Assembly (NCBI GenBank): GCA_016717105.1
Contig: JADKGF010000031.1
Span: 1-36,268 of the forward strand
Length of the DNA stretch: 36,268 nucleotides
Source: Saprospiraceae bacterium
GTDB lineage: Bacteria > Bacteroidota > Bacteroidia > Chitinophagales > Saprospiraceae
Reading direction: 5' to 3'
The notes under the pieces were generated by a model that was given only the letters and a program-made list of their open reading frames with translations, was not told the DNA's origin and searched no databases. Below are positions 22,291 to 31,500 of this stretch, piece by piece; within the stretch, counting starts at the first letter, position 1, and each line of letters starts with the position of its first letter. A program made the translations under genes and the position numbers.

Positions 22291-23553
22291 ATGACCAACG
22301 TAAAAACAAAGATAGTCATCATTGGAGGTGGCACTGGCGGTATAATGGTTGCCGCACGATTCATGAAACTTAGATCGCACATGGATATTACCATTGTAGA
22401 ACCAGCGGAAACACATTGGTATCAACCTGCTTGGACGCTAGTTGGAGCTGGGGCTTACAATATGCAAAAAACTGCAAAGCCGATGTCAGAACTCATACCG
22501 AAAGGTGTCCATTGGGTGAAAGATAAAGCAACTGGTTTTAAGCCAGAAGAAAATAAAATTACCACAGCAAATAGTGGTGAAATCAGTTATGACTTTTTGG
22601 TTGTTTCACCAGGGCTAGTTATGGATACTTCGCTTATAGAAGGACTTACCGAAGCATTGGGTCACGACGTGGTTTGCTCAAATTATACCAATCCAGAGCA
22701 TACTTGGGAAGTTTTGCAAAAGTTTAAAGGAGGACATGCAATATTCACACAGCCCACAACTCCAATAAAATGTGGAGGTGCACCACAAAAAATTGCTTAT
22801 CTCGCAGCCGATTATTTTAGGATGCACAATATTGCAAACAGGACAAAAGTTACATTTGCAACGCCAGGAACGGTAATTTTTGGCGTCAAGCCGATTGCGG
22901 ATAGTCTCATGAAAGTGGTAGAGAGATACAATATAGATTTTAAACCATTCTATTCTCCAATAAAAATAGATGGACCGAACAGAAAAATCACATTTAAACA
23001 TATTGGGCCAAAAGAAAATCTATGTGTAGTAAATGATGATGGTAGCACCGATACCTTAGGTGCACCTGATGAAATAACGATGAGCTATGACATGTTGCAC
23101 TTGGCACCACCGCAGACAGCGCCAAAATTTGTTAAAGAGTCTGGATTGGTTAATGCAGCTGGTTGGTTGGATGTAAATATTAATACGCTTCAACATGTAA
23201 AATACTCAAATATTTTTGGACTCGGTGATGTAGCTGCATTGCCTACTGCAAAAACCGGTGCTGCGATCAGAAAACAAGTTCCTGTTTTGATAGCAAATAT
23301 CCTTCATCTTATTAAAAACAATACACTTGATAAGAAAATTTATGAAGGTTACTCATCTTGTCCTCTAGTAACAGGCTACGGAAAAATGATCTTGGCTGAG
23401 TTTAATTATAAAAACGAATTTACACCTGATCCCAAGCTGAAGCAAATGCTTGTGTTCGATAGTACTAAGGAAGATTGGAGATTGTGGATGTTAAAAAAAT
23501 ACGGCCTTCCATATCTATATTGGAATAAGATGATGAAAGGTATAGAGGTATAA
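22291..23553 (+). CDS. sqr: Sulfide:quinone oxidoreductase (SQR 2)
   Basis: This 420-residue FAD enzyme oxidises sulfide to polysulfide or a persulfide and reduces quinone. The FAD loop IIGGGTGG is at 10-17, WYQPAWTLVGAG at 43-54, and GLGDVAALPTAKTGAAIRKQ near 310-329. Three redox cysteines are visible: C129, C161 (IKCGGAPQK) and C357 (SSCPLVTGYGK), each one residue off the classical 128/160/356 trio. IKCGGAPQKIAYLA is typical of the SQR group shared with mitochondria. It is monocistronic, ended by a strong terminator and preceded by a possible FNR/Crp-type site. Unlike SQR 1 it keeps all three cysteines. Confidence 0.93.
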   Translation: MTNVKTKIVIIGGGTGGIMVAARFMKLRSHMDITIVEPAETHWYQPAWTLVGAGAYNMQKTAKPMSELIPKGVHWVKDKATGFKPEENKITTANSGEISYDFLVVSPGLVMDTSLIEGLTEALGHDVVCSNYTNPEHTWEVLQKFKGGHAIFTQPTTPIKCGGAPQKIAYLAADYFRMHNIANRTKVTFATPGTVIFGVKPIADSLMKVVERYNIDFKPFYSPIKIDGPNRKITFKHIGPKENLCVVNDDGSTDTLGAPDEITMSYDMLHLAPPQTAPKFVKESGLVNAAGWLDVNINTLQHVKYSNIFGLGDVAALPTAKTGAAIRKQVPVLIANILHLIKNNTLDKKIYEGYSSCPLVTGYGKMILAEFNYKNEFTPDPKLKQMLVFDSTKEDWRLWMLKKYGLPYLYWNKMMKGIEV

Positions 23554-23571
23554 TGTTTTTGTTGTTTATGT

Positions 23572-23613
23572 AAGTCCTGATTACACTTGGATGTACATCA
23601 GGACTTGCTTTTT
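23572..23613 (+). terminator. Rho-independent terminator of SQR 2
   Basis: The 10-bp stem AAGTCCTGAT (23572-23581) pairs with ATCAGGACTT (23597-23606). It is extended by four inner pairs across a one-base bulge and followed by T5. Confidence 0.9.
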
Positions 23614-23643
23614 GTATAATTATAGTGTCAATTTTCAAAAAGA

Positions 23644-23675
23644 AAAGCCTGCCAAATTTGCATCTGGCAGGCTTT
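23644..23675 (-). terminator. Terminator of the lipoprotein gene
   Basis: A perfect 11-bp stem, AAAGCCTGCCA with TGGCAGGCTTT, and a 10-nt loop, followed on the minus strand by TCTTTTTG. It lies 20 nt after the lipoprotein stop codon. Confidence 0.88.
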
Positions 23676-23695
23676 CTATTTTCTATTTAAGTATA

Positions 23696-24985
23696 TTAGA
23701 ATTTCACATCAAATGTGTAACTATCAGAATTGTCACCTACTGCAGTTGTTACTTTAATACTTTTTACAGTTAGTAAATAATATTTGCCACCTTTATTAAC
23801 AATAAAAATATCGTTAACTTCGACTTTAGCAGATACGTCTCTTAAGCCATCAAGGCTCTTAAGGGTAAAGGCTTCACCATTTGTCCAGAGAGCGGCTATT
23901 TCTTCTTTGAATTTGATATTGGCAAAGTCAAAATTTTCGGATATACCATTCTTGCCTTTTTTGATATATTTTATTACAGAGCCATTCATTCCAGATATTT
24001 GCGGTCTCCATGTACCATCATTTAGAACATTGACAACTCCTTCGTCCCTTATTTCGGCGTCTGCAGAAGAAGGATTGCTTGCAACAGTGCCAGTACTTGC
24101 ACCTGTATCAAGATCTAATCCACCTTGTCCTGCTGGACCTGATTGGTTTAGAAGAATACCAGCGAGCGAATTGACACTAGTTCCTACGGTCACAGTAATA
24201 GTATGAGTTGTAGAGAGGCCATTTACATCAATAAACTTAGTGGTATAAACATAAATACCTACTGTGGCTGGAGCTCTAAAAAATATTTGCTTGTCGTAAG
24301 CTCCTTGGTTTGCTGCTTCGATAGGTTGTGGGTTGGCGCTAAAATTCGTCTGTAGATTATCTATGTACAAGGTAGTAAGATCAGTAATCTTAACACCATC
24401 TTTTGATACTTCGATGGAAGCAAGGTTGCCTGTACCTTTTGTTACTTTGTATCTTTGAACAAAAAGTCCACTTGTAGCTACTGAAACTTTTGAGCTACTT
24501 TCTGTTGGTTCAACAAAAACAGGAGGAGTACCTTGTGTGGTAATGGTCAATGTTTTGGTGGTTGTATTTCCCTTGTCATCTGCTATTATAAACGAATATG
24601 CCTTAGCAGATATGTCGGTATGTGCTTTTACAGTTACCTTAATATCGAATGCAGATGTATTTCCACTTGTCAATACGATTGGATTTGCTGATCCAGTTGT
24701 GTGAGAAAATGACAATCTAGCAAGATCGCTGATTTTTGTACCTGCCTCGTTTACCGTGATAGATTTCATGGCATTATCGCCTTTTGTACCCACTAGATTT
24801 ACAGTAAATGTTTCGCCTATAGCAATAGTAGCATCTGAAGTGATAATTCCTGTACCAGCTACTAGATCAACTTTTGGAGCAACAACACTGCCAGTGCCGC
24901 CAGTATCATCAGTACCACATGATGCGAGGACTATGCTTGTCATAGCTATCGCAAAAACAAACTTGAAAAAAGAAAATGGTTTCAT
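23696..24985 (-). CDS. Putative lipoprotein with tandem Ig-like repeats
   Basis: This 429-residue protein has a lipobox: a signal region up to IVLASC with C23, followed by GTDDTGGTGS, so it is likely anchored in a membrane, probably the outer one. The first two-thirds contain two Ig-like beta domains of about 120 residues, each with a segment of the type 'SITVNEAGTKISDL' or 'SIEVSKDGVKITDL' and ending in a 'TKTLTITT' or 'THTITVTV' strand. The C-terminal third (GGLDLDTGAST ... YYLLTVKSI) is separate and includes NGTWRPQISG. No enzymatic motif is seen; adhesion or surface structure is a guess. It has its own terminator. Confidence 0.82.
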   Translation of the reverse strand: MKPFSFFKFVFAIAMTSIVLASCGTDDTGGTGSVVAPKVDLVAGTGIITSDATIAIGETFTVNLVGTKGDNAMKSITVNEAGTKISDLARLSFSHTTGSANPIVLTSGNTSAFDIKVTVKAHTDISAKAYSFIIADDKGNTTTKTLTITTQGTPPVFVEPTESSSKVSVATSGLFVQRYKVTKGTGNLASIEVSKDGVKITDLTTLYIDNLQTNFSANPQPIEAANQGAYDKQIFFRAPATVGIYVYTTKFIDVNGLSTTHTITVTVGTSVNSLAGILLNQSGPAGQGGLDLDTGASTGTVASNPSSADAEIRDEGVVNVLNDGTWRPQISGMNGSVIKYIKKGKNGISENFDFANIKFKEEIAALWTNGEAFTLKSLDGLRDVSAKVEVNDIFIVNKGGKYYLLTVKSIKVTTAVGDNSDSYTFDVKF

Positions 24986-25126
24986 ACATTATTGATTTTG
25001 ATTAATAAATAATAAAGTTTAGACGTTTGAAACAATATTTGTCACCAAATAGTTCAGAATATTATTTTGTATTTTTTGTTAATGTGTTATTTAATTTGTA
25101 TAAAAATATAGGTTATTCCTGTACCA

Positions 25127-25731
25127 CTAATTTTTTAATTTATTTTGCCCTTTTATGATAAGCTTCCAACCAGCACTAGTCAATGCCATGTCTATCATTT
25201 TGAGGTATTCGGCTTTTTGCTTCTCTGCTTCTGCTATCAATGGCGTATTTTTTGCCTTTTCGGCGATAAGGTTTTTTGCTTTTTTCTGAATGGCGTTATA
25301 CTCTTCTGGTGTAAATGAACTAAAAGTACCTTCAGAAATGTCATAATAATCAATATCGTGGTCGATACTCAGAATTTCAGCTTGTGGCAATTCATTAAAT
25401 GTCACAGTCTTACTCAAACTATCAACACTAATGTTTATTTTTCGAAATCATATCCAACAGAAACTTTGGCATTGACTCTCAAGATGATTTTTTTGGAAAA
25501 TAAATTGAAAAAATCATAATCATAAGACTCTTTATAATTGTACAACTCAGAAAACTGCCCTTCTACACTGATCAGTTTGGTTACAGTCTTTATTTTTTCT
25601 AAAACAATGGTTGTGTTTTCTGCTTTTATTGCTTCAAAATAGTGATTTTTCATATAAAACCACATTCCGGCACTTATGGCTATTAAGAGTAAGCCGAAAA
25701 CTATATATTGTTTAATCAGGGATCGTATCAT
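25127..25731 (-). pseudogene. DUF4230 membrane-anchored protein, frameshifted
   Basis: Two adjacent minus-strand frames, 25435-25731 (98 residues) and 25127-25417 (96 residues), together make one DUF4230-like protein of about 201 residues. It has an N-terminal membrane anchor (about 8-26), a region TTIVLEKIKTVTKLISVEGQFSELYNY, then VSVGYDFEK. The second frame continues KINISVDSLSKTVTF, ELPQAEILSID and a C-terminal helix with KAEYLKMIDMAL. The break is in the A run on the minus strand at 25442-25438: five As are seen where six would restore one frame. This is most likely a sequencing deletion in a homopolymer; a true mutation is possible. Function of DUF4230 is unknown. Confidence 0.8.
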
Positions 25732-25743
25732 AAAACTACAACG

Positions 25744-26571
25744 TTATATACTTGCATCAAGTTTATGGCGAAGTCCAGCATGTGATTTAAGCACAGCTTT
25801 AACAGAGCCTACAGTTATTGGTGATTCTATTAGTAATGGGATTCTATTGCGATCATCCGATACCCAAATTGTCATATGGTCGCCTTTTTTGAAAACACTG
25901 CCTTCCACTACATCAGGTACGATCCTGAGTGTCTTGAAATCTCCCAGATCTTTGATGTTTTTTACTTCCTTTCCATCATATCCTATATTGATTGGAAAAA
26001 CTTCTTTATCAAAAAACATTTTAGTACCGATTTTGTCGCCTTTTTTCATCTCACTTAAGTCGATATTGCGCATATAATACAGATTTGACATCATATCTTG
26101 CATGCAAGTGTTGAACTTGTGGACACTGGATTTAGCTTCAGATTTAGATTTACCATGATAAGTGAATGCAAGGTTATTTCTTTGGTCGAAGCGGATGCTA
26201 TCATACAAGGTATAATTACCTTCATGGACTATTCGTACAAAATTTTGTGGCAGCAAGGTTTTTTTATCTATTTTGGAATAAAAATAATCATTTACCTTAA
26301 AAATGCTTTCATAGGTTTTATAGGTTTTCCCAATTGCTTTCAATTCGTAGTTTTCTTTGTTTTCGCGAACCGTAAATGTGACTTCACCGGCAGGAATCCA
26401 AAGTAAACCCAAATTATAATATAACTTATACACCAGTTTTTCACCACCAGCAAAGCTGACATTTTCTGTATCACACTGATAAGGATTGACCGCTTTGGTG
26501 CTGAATGTAAATGATAAAAATACCATCAGTATAAAGACGACAGGTATTAGAAATTTGATTTTAGTTTTCAT
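25744..26571 (-). CDS. DUF3108 domain-containing exported protein
   Basis: This 275-residue protein has an N-terminal signal (about 1-27, ending FSTKA). The body fits DUF3108: GEKLVYKLYYNLGLLWIPAGEVTF at the start, then NDYFYSKIDKKTLLPQNFVRI and a C-terminal WVSDDRNRIPLLIESPITVGSVKAVL. These proteins are thought to be periplasmic beta-rich proteins of unknown role. The start overlaps the end of the upstream flippase-like gene by 11 nt, and the DUF4230 gene follows after about 12 nt, so the three probably form an operon. Confidence 0.88.
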   Translation of the reverse strand: MKTKIKFLIPVVFILMVFLSFTFSTKAVNPYQCDTENVSFAGGEKLVYKLYYNLGLLWIPAGEVTFTVRENKENYELKAIGKTYKTYESIFKVNDYFYSKIDKKTLLPQNFVRIVHEGNYTLYDSIRFDQRNNLAFTYHGKSKSEAKSSVHKFNTCMQDMMSNLYYMRNIDLSEMKKGDKIGTKMFFDKEVFPINIGYDGKEVKNIKDLGDFKTLRIVPDVVEGSVFKKGDHMTIWVSDDRNRIPLLIESPITVGSVKAVLKSHAGLRHKLDASI

Positions 26572-27538
26572 TTTTGATAAAATATTTTTTTATATCGGTT
26601 TTGTATATAATCAATAATCCAATCAATGCTGGAATGATCAAGTTTATAAGCCAAAGCCCAAAGGTCGCTACCAATGCACTCACCTGGTCAAATCCCGCTG
26701 ATGTCCATACCAAGATGGCCAATTCGCCTCTAGCTATGACACTAAAAAAAGCTGGTATTGGTAAAATTGTTTGCACTAAATATATGCCTGTAATATTCCA
26801 GATCAAAACATCTGGTGCAATTGCTGCGCCCAAAAACTTTATTATCAGCACATATTGCAGAACATAAATAACATATCTAAGTGCAGATATCGCTAGTACT
26901 TTATGTAATAACCGATTATTATATAAGTTTAGCGATCTCAATTTATTACTCAACTTTTGAGTAAGTTTTGTTTTGATGAGTGAATCTATAAAGTTTGCCA
27001 CTTTTGGCAGATTATAATACATAACAATCATCAATCCTACTTGTAAACTTACTACAACTAAAAACGTATAACCATGTAAATAAGTAACACCAAACTGCGA
27101 TTTAAGAAAATAATAACTAAAAATAATACCTGCCAGAATGTTGCATAAGTTCTGTGCGATGCTGCCAAGTAACGTTGCAGAAATGACTTGTGGACGCAAT
27201 TCTGGTGCAGATGTGATCATTCTACCACCATATTCGCCTATACGGGCAGGAGTTACGATTCCGGCAGCTACTCCAGCGAGTACAGTCTTGATGGCATTTG
27301 CAGAAGTAAGTCTGACAAATGGCGACATGAGGATCTGCCATTTTTTACTTTCCAATAGCCAATTCAAAGGCATCAAGATAAAGCAAATCAAAAGATAGAA
27401 AATATTTGGTCCTTTCAGGTGTTTATGCCATACCATCTGTACTGCTTGATGTGCATTGTCATCTGATAATTGTCTATATAAAAGCAATAGAACTACTGCA
27501 AGAAATATTAGTTTTAGGAAGTTGTAATACCTTGACAA
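26561..27538 (-). CDS. Lysylphosphatidylglycerol synthase/flippase-type membrane protein (LPG_synthase_TM family)
   Basis: This 325-residue protein has about eight membrane segments. NWLLESKKWQILM, the segment AIKTVLAGVAAGIVTPARIGEYGGR and LGSIAQNLCNILAGI are typical of the UPF0104 / LPG_synthase_TM family, the membrane part of MprF-type lipid flippases and of AglD-like proteins. It lacks the cytosolic aminoacyl-transferase domain, so lipid aminoacylation is not expected; transport or flipping of a lipid-linked molecule is more likely. It is first in an operon with DUF3108 and DUF4230 genes. Confidence 0.85.
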   Translation of the reverse strand: MSRYYNFLKLIFLAVVLLLLYRQLSDDNAHQAVQMVWHKHLKGPNIFYLLICFILMPLNWLLESKKWQILMSPFVRLTSANAIKTVLAGVAAGIVTPARIGEYGGRMITSAPELRPQVISATLLGSIAQNLCNILAGIIFSYYFLKSQFGVTYLHGYTFLVVVSLQVGLMIVMYYNLPKVANFIDSLIKTKLTQKLSNKLRSLNLYNNRLLHKVLAISALRYVIYVLQYVLIIKFLGAAIAPDVLIWNITGIYLVQTILPIPAFFSVIARGELAILVWTSAGFDQVSALVATFGLWLINLIIPALIGLLIIYKTDIKKYFIKNEN

Positions 27539-27733
27539 TAAATAGGTTATTTAGTTAACATGAAAAATGCATATAAAATCTTAGATTCAAGTTATAAATG
27601 CAACTTTAGGGGAACATAAAATGATATTAACAATTTTTTCAAAGGAAACGAGTAAAACTTCCTTCTACTGAATGGTAAAATCAATATATGTCTCTCGTCT
27701 AAGGTTGGCAATATAAACCACTAAACACAAGAA

Positions 27734-27766
27734 CAAAGATACACAATAAGTATTATGTTGGGTCAA
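27734..27766 (-). promoter_or_regulatory. Putative promoter of the flippase operon
   Basis: On the minus strand TTG (27766-27764), 22 nt, TATCTTTG (27741-27734). The next minus-strand gene starts at 27538, so the transcript would carry a leader of about 190 nt in which I see no reading frame. Confidence 0.5.
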
Positions 27767-27816
27767 GGTTAATAGAAATAGCCAAAGCCTGCAAATAATA
27801 TAATCTATCCAACTGT

Positions 27817-28587
27817 TTATAACAAGAAAGATGGATATTTGGCAGCTAGGATATCTATTAATTCATCTTTTCTACGACGTGAGATTTCCACCATGTCACC
27901 ATTTTCTAATTCTATTGTACCACCATCAGCCTTATGATATTTTGCTATTTTATTTACATTGATGAGATGCGAATTGTTTATTCTCAAAAAATTATATGGA
28001 GTTAGCAATTCTTCAAATTCTTTTAGCGTCTTACTTACTAGCAATTTTTTGCCACCTTCAAAGAAGATTGTACTATAATTACTAGAGCTTTCTACTCTAA
28101 TAATATGTTTAACATAAGGAAATATCATACCCTCTGATGTGCGAATAGTAATTTTAATTTGATCATTTTGAGATTGATTTATCTGTTGTAAGAGCACATT
28201 CAATTGATTATCAAAATTTGGTTGATTGTTTTCCTTGTTTAATCTATCTGCTACCAAGATTAGGTCGTCTTTAGATATAGGTTTGAGAAGATAATCAAAG
28301 GCGCTAAATTTAATCGCTTTGATGGCATATTGATCATAAGCTGTAGTAAACACGATTTTGAAATCTAATTTTTTTACCCGTTCGATTAAGGAGAATCCGT
28401 TAATCACTGGCATTTCAATATCTAAAAAAATAACATCAGGGTGCTCCTCATTGTCTAAATAATCTAATGCCAATTGAGGCTTATTAAAACTGTGTACTAT
28501 TTCTATATATGGACAATAGAGTTTTATTTTTTCGGTGAGCGTCTCTATACAGTGCGTCTCGTCATCGATGATAATGGCTTTGGTCAT
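27817..28587 (-). CDS. LytTR-family response regulator
   Basis: This 256-residue regulator has an N-terminal receiver domain with D8/D9, the phosphorylation site D56 in IFLDIEMP, T81 and K102 (LLKP). A Gln/Asn-rich linker (about 115-142) leads to a C-terminal LytTR DNA-binding domain (about 145-250; VKHIIRVESSSNYSTIFF, FLRINNSHLINVNKI, ISRRRKDEL). It lies 7 nt after the sensor kinase gene, so it is the cognate partner. Targets are unknown. Arrangement and families are those of LytS/LytT pairs common in Bacteroidota. Confidence 0.93.
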   Translation of the reverse strand: MTKAIIIDDETHCIETLTEKIKLYCPYIEIVHSFNKPQLALDYLDNEEHPDVIFLDIEMPVINGFSLIERVKKLDFKIVFTTAYDQYAIKAIKFSAFDYLLKPISKDDLILVADRLNKENNQPNFDNQLNVLLQQINQSQNDQIKITIRTSEGMIFPYVKHIIRVESSSNYSTIFFEGGKKLLVSKTLKEFEELLTPYNFLRINNSHLINVNKIAKYHKADGGTIELENGDMVEISRRRKDELIDILAAKYPSFLL

Positions 28588-28594
28588 TTTTGGT

Positions 28595-31500
28595 TTATAT
28601 TAAAGGTATAAGGATATTTACTTTTGTTCCTAAACTTTTGTTGTTTGAGTCATACAAATCCAAAGTTGAGAAAGTGATATTCGTTTTGTGTTTCTGATTA
28701 TGAAGATCTATTCTATTCTGGGTGATATCTATTCCATAACTTTTATGCTCATAATTGCTGTAGGTTTTCTGCTCCTTAGATTTTAAGCGTCCAATTCCAT
28801 TGTCTTGCAATGTATATTCAAGGCAATCATCATGGTTTATGAGCATAGTTATAGTGATGAGGCCCTTTTTATCTTCAAGATATCTGATACCGTGGAGGAT
28901 AGCATTCTCCACATGTGGCTGCATAAGCATAGGCGGGATGGTAATATTGTCATCAATAATTTCCATTGGTATATTATAGTGGACATCGAAACTATTGCCA
29001 GTTCGTAATCGCTCGAGTTCTATATATAGTTCTAAGGTTTCGATTTCTTTGGTTAATGGGATTTGTTCTGATTTACTATTATCAAGGATATTGCGGATTA
29101 GTTTGGAAAACTTTCCTAGGTATTCCGAAGCAATAATTTTTTCGTTTTTGAGAATAAAATTTTCTATGCTATTGAGACTATTGAAGATAAAATGTGGGTT
29201 CATTTGACTACGTAGTGCATCAAGTTGTGCACCTTTCAAGTTTTCAATTGTGGTAGCAAGCTCTTTTTTATTTTCAATTTCCGTGAGTTTTGTGGAAATA
29301 TTATTTGCAATTGCTTGAAGGATCTGGAGATCGTTTTGGGTAAAATGGTTGACCTCAGGGTGCTCACAATCGATAACTCCAATAAGCTGATTATCTTGTA
29401 GTATGGGTACACATATTTCACTCAATCGGACCATATCATCGACTCGATACCTTGCATCCAATCGAGTATCAGGGATAAGAACACTTTGCTTTGTCTCTGC
29501 CACAAATCCAACTACACCTTGGCCTAAAACTACATCAAAAACTGGCTTATTGATCACGTCAATAGCTCCTTTAAGGCCATAGCCCGCTTTTTGAATTAGC
29601 TTCGTATGATCCTCGTTCCACAGATAGAACATGCAATCTTTGTAGTTCAGCTTACTGATTAGGTTTCTGACCACATCCCATAGTACCTCATCAGGTTTAT
29701 TTATCTCCTTTAAAGAGTTTGAAAAATATTGACTAATTAACGAGAGTTCATATTGATTTTTGTATTGTTCTGCTGCTAGACGTTGGATTTCTGTTTTTTG
29801 TATTTGTTTTTCTTTGGCAGTATTAAATCTCCATCTAATCAGTAAGCTTAGCAATGATACTATGCCAAATGCAATGCCGTATTTGAAAGATTTTGTTTGA
29901 TTCCATTCTCCCACTATGGTAAAGGTGAGCACATCCACATCTGAATAAATTGTATTTACTTTTCCTCGTACTTCTACGGTGAAATCACCTGGCTCTATGG
30001 TATTGATCGGGATGATTCCTTCATTGCATTCGATCCATGTGGTATCTGAAGTGCCTTTGTATCGGTAATAATATCTTCGTTCGCCATTGCTAGAATAATC
30101 TATAATGCTAAAATGTATATCTACGGGAAAGTTCTTAAACGTAAGGTTAACGTGTTTAATACTATTTTGGTCTAGACTAATTACCGCTGTGCTATCAGAA
30201 CCTTTTACTTGGGTTATGGCGACTTTAGGTTTATTGGTTTTTAGTAATGCCAATTGTTCAATATCTACTCTAGTGACTACACCTGTGTTTCCCATTATTA
30301 GATGATTGTCATTGTCTAACATAAATATGCCGTTATATTCAAAAAGGTTAAGGGGTAAACCTTCGTCGGTTGCATAGCTTTTGATGGTATTGTTTTTTTG
30401 ATCTAGCATGTACAAAGCACTACTAGATGTAAACCACACATTATTGTCTTTGTCAACCACCACTTTTTGGGTTAGGCCACTATGGATGCCATCAACTTCA
30501 CTATAGAAGGATTCTTTTTTTGTTTTCAGATTGTATTTGAGCAGCCCGATAGCTCCAGTTATAAACAAATTTTGATCATGGTCAAACTGAAAGTAATACA
30601 TATCTTTACTGAATTTGCTATTCTTGATGGGTAATGCTATGAATGAATCTGTTGATTTATCGTATTTATAAATACTTGTAGCACTATTGGCCCACATTTC
30701 GCCCTGACGATCGGCTATTAGGTTTTTGATACCATCTAAAGGGATTTTTTTGGTATGATCTGTATGCGTATAAGGTTTAGTAAATTTATTTAATGCAATA
30801 TCAAACACTTTTATTTTTCCTTCGATTGTTCTGACCCAATACTCATTGCCCGATTTATGTACAAAGTCACGATATCTGGAATCTTCATCTAAGTTATAAA
30901 GTTTTTTTGGGATGTATCGAAGCGGTGTAATGACACCATGGTCCATAATGGCAATGCCAGACCATCCACTCAATATGTATTTGTCTGGGCCAATTTGCAA
31001 GAAATTTTTGACTTCTAGTTCGTAGGTTCTGTTTTTGTAACTATAGGAATCGATTCGCTTAACGATTTGGAAATTTTTGTTAAGTATGCAAATACCTTTA
31101 TTAAGAAGCCCGATCATTAACCCATTGGATGTAGTAGCACCACTTCTCACTAAATGATCATAAAACAAATCTGCAGGCTTACCTTTGGTATAGGTATAGG
31201 TGTTTGTAAAGCAACCTCTTAGAGGATTGTCAACTATTACCCCAACTGCAGATGAATTTAAAGTAAGCCTACCTTCATTATCTACGGCAATCACAGCAGG
31301 AGTAATAACTGGTGTAACTTCGTTTTCTAATTCAATAAAACGTTCAACATACTTCTCTGTAACTCGATCTAATATAATCAATCGCCCGTATTGGAGTTCA
31401 CCCATTACGATCCAATATTTTCCAGACTTATCTTTATATTCTTTCATCTGGTAAATTCTTCGATCTTTGAAGATATTTCTTTTACTATGTGGGCCTACGA

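Noticed and set aside
23784..24206. A 140-codon plus-strand frame inside the lipoprotein gene
   Set aside because: Antisense shadow of a gene with lipobox and repeats; no promoter or domain.
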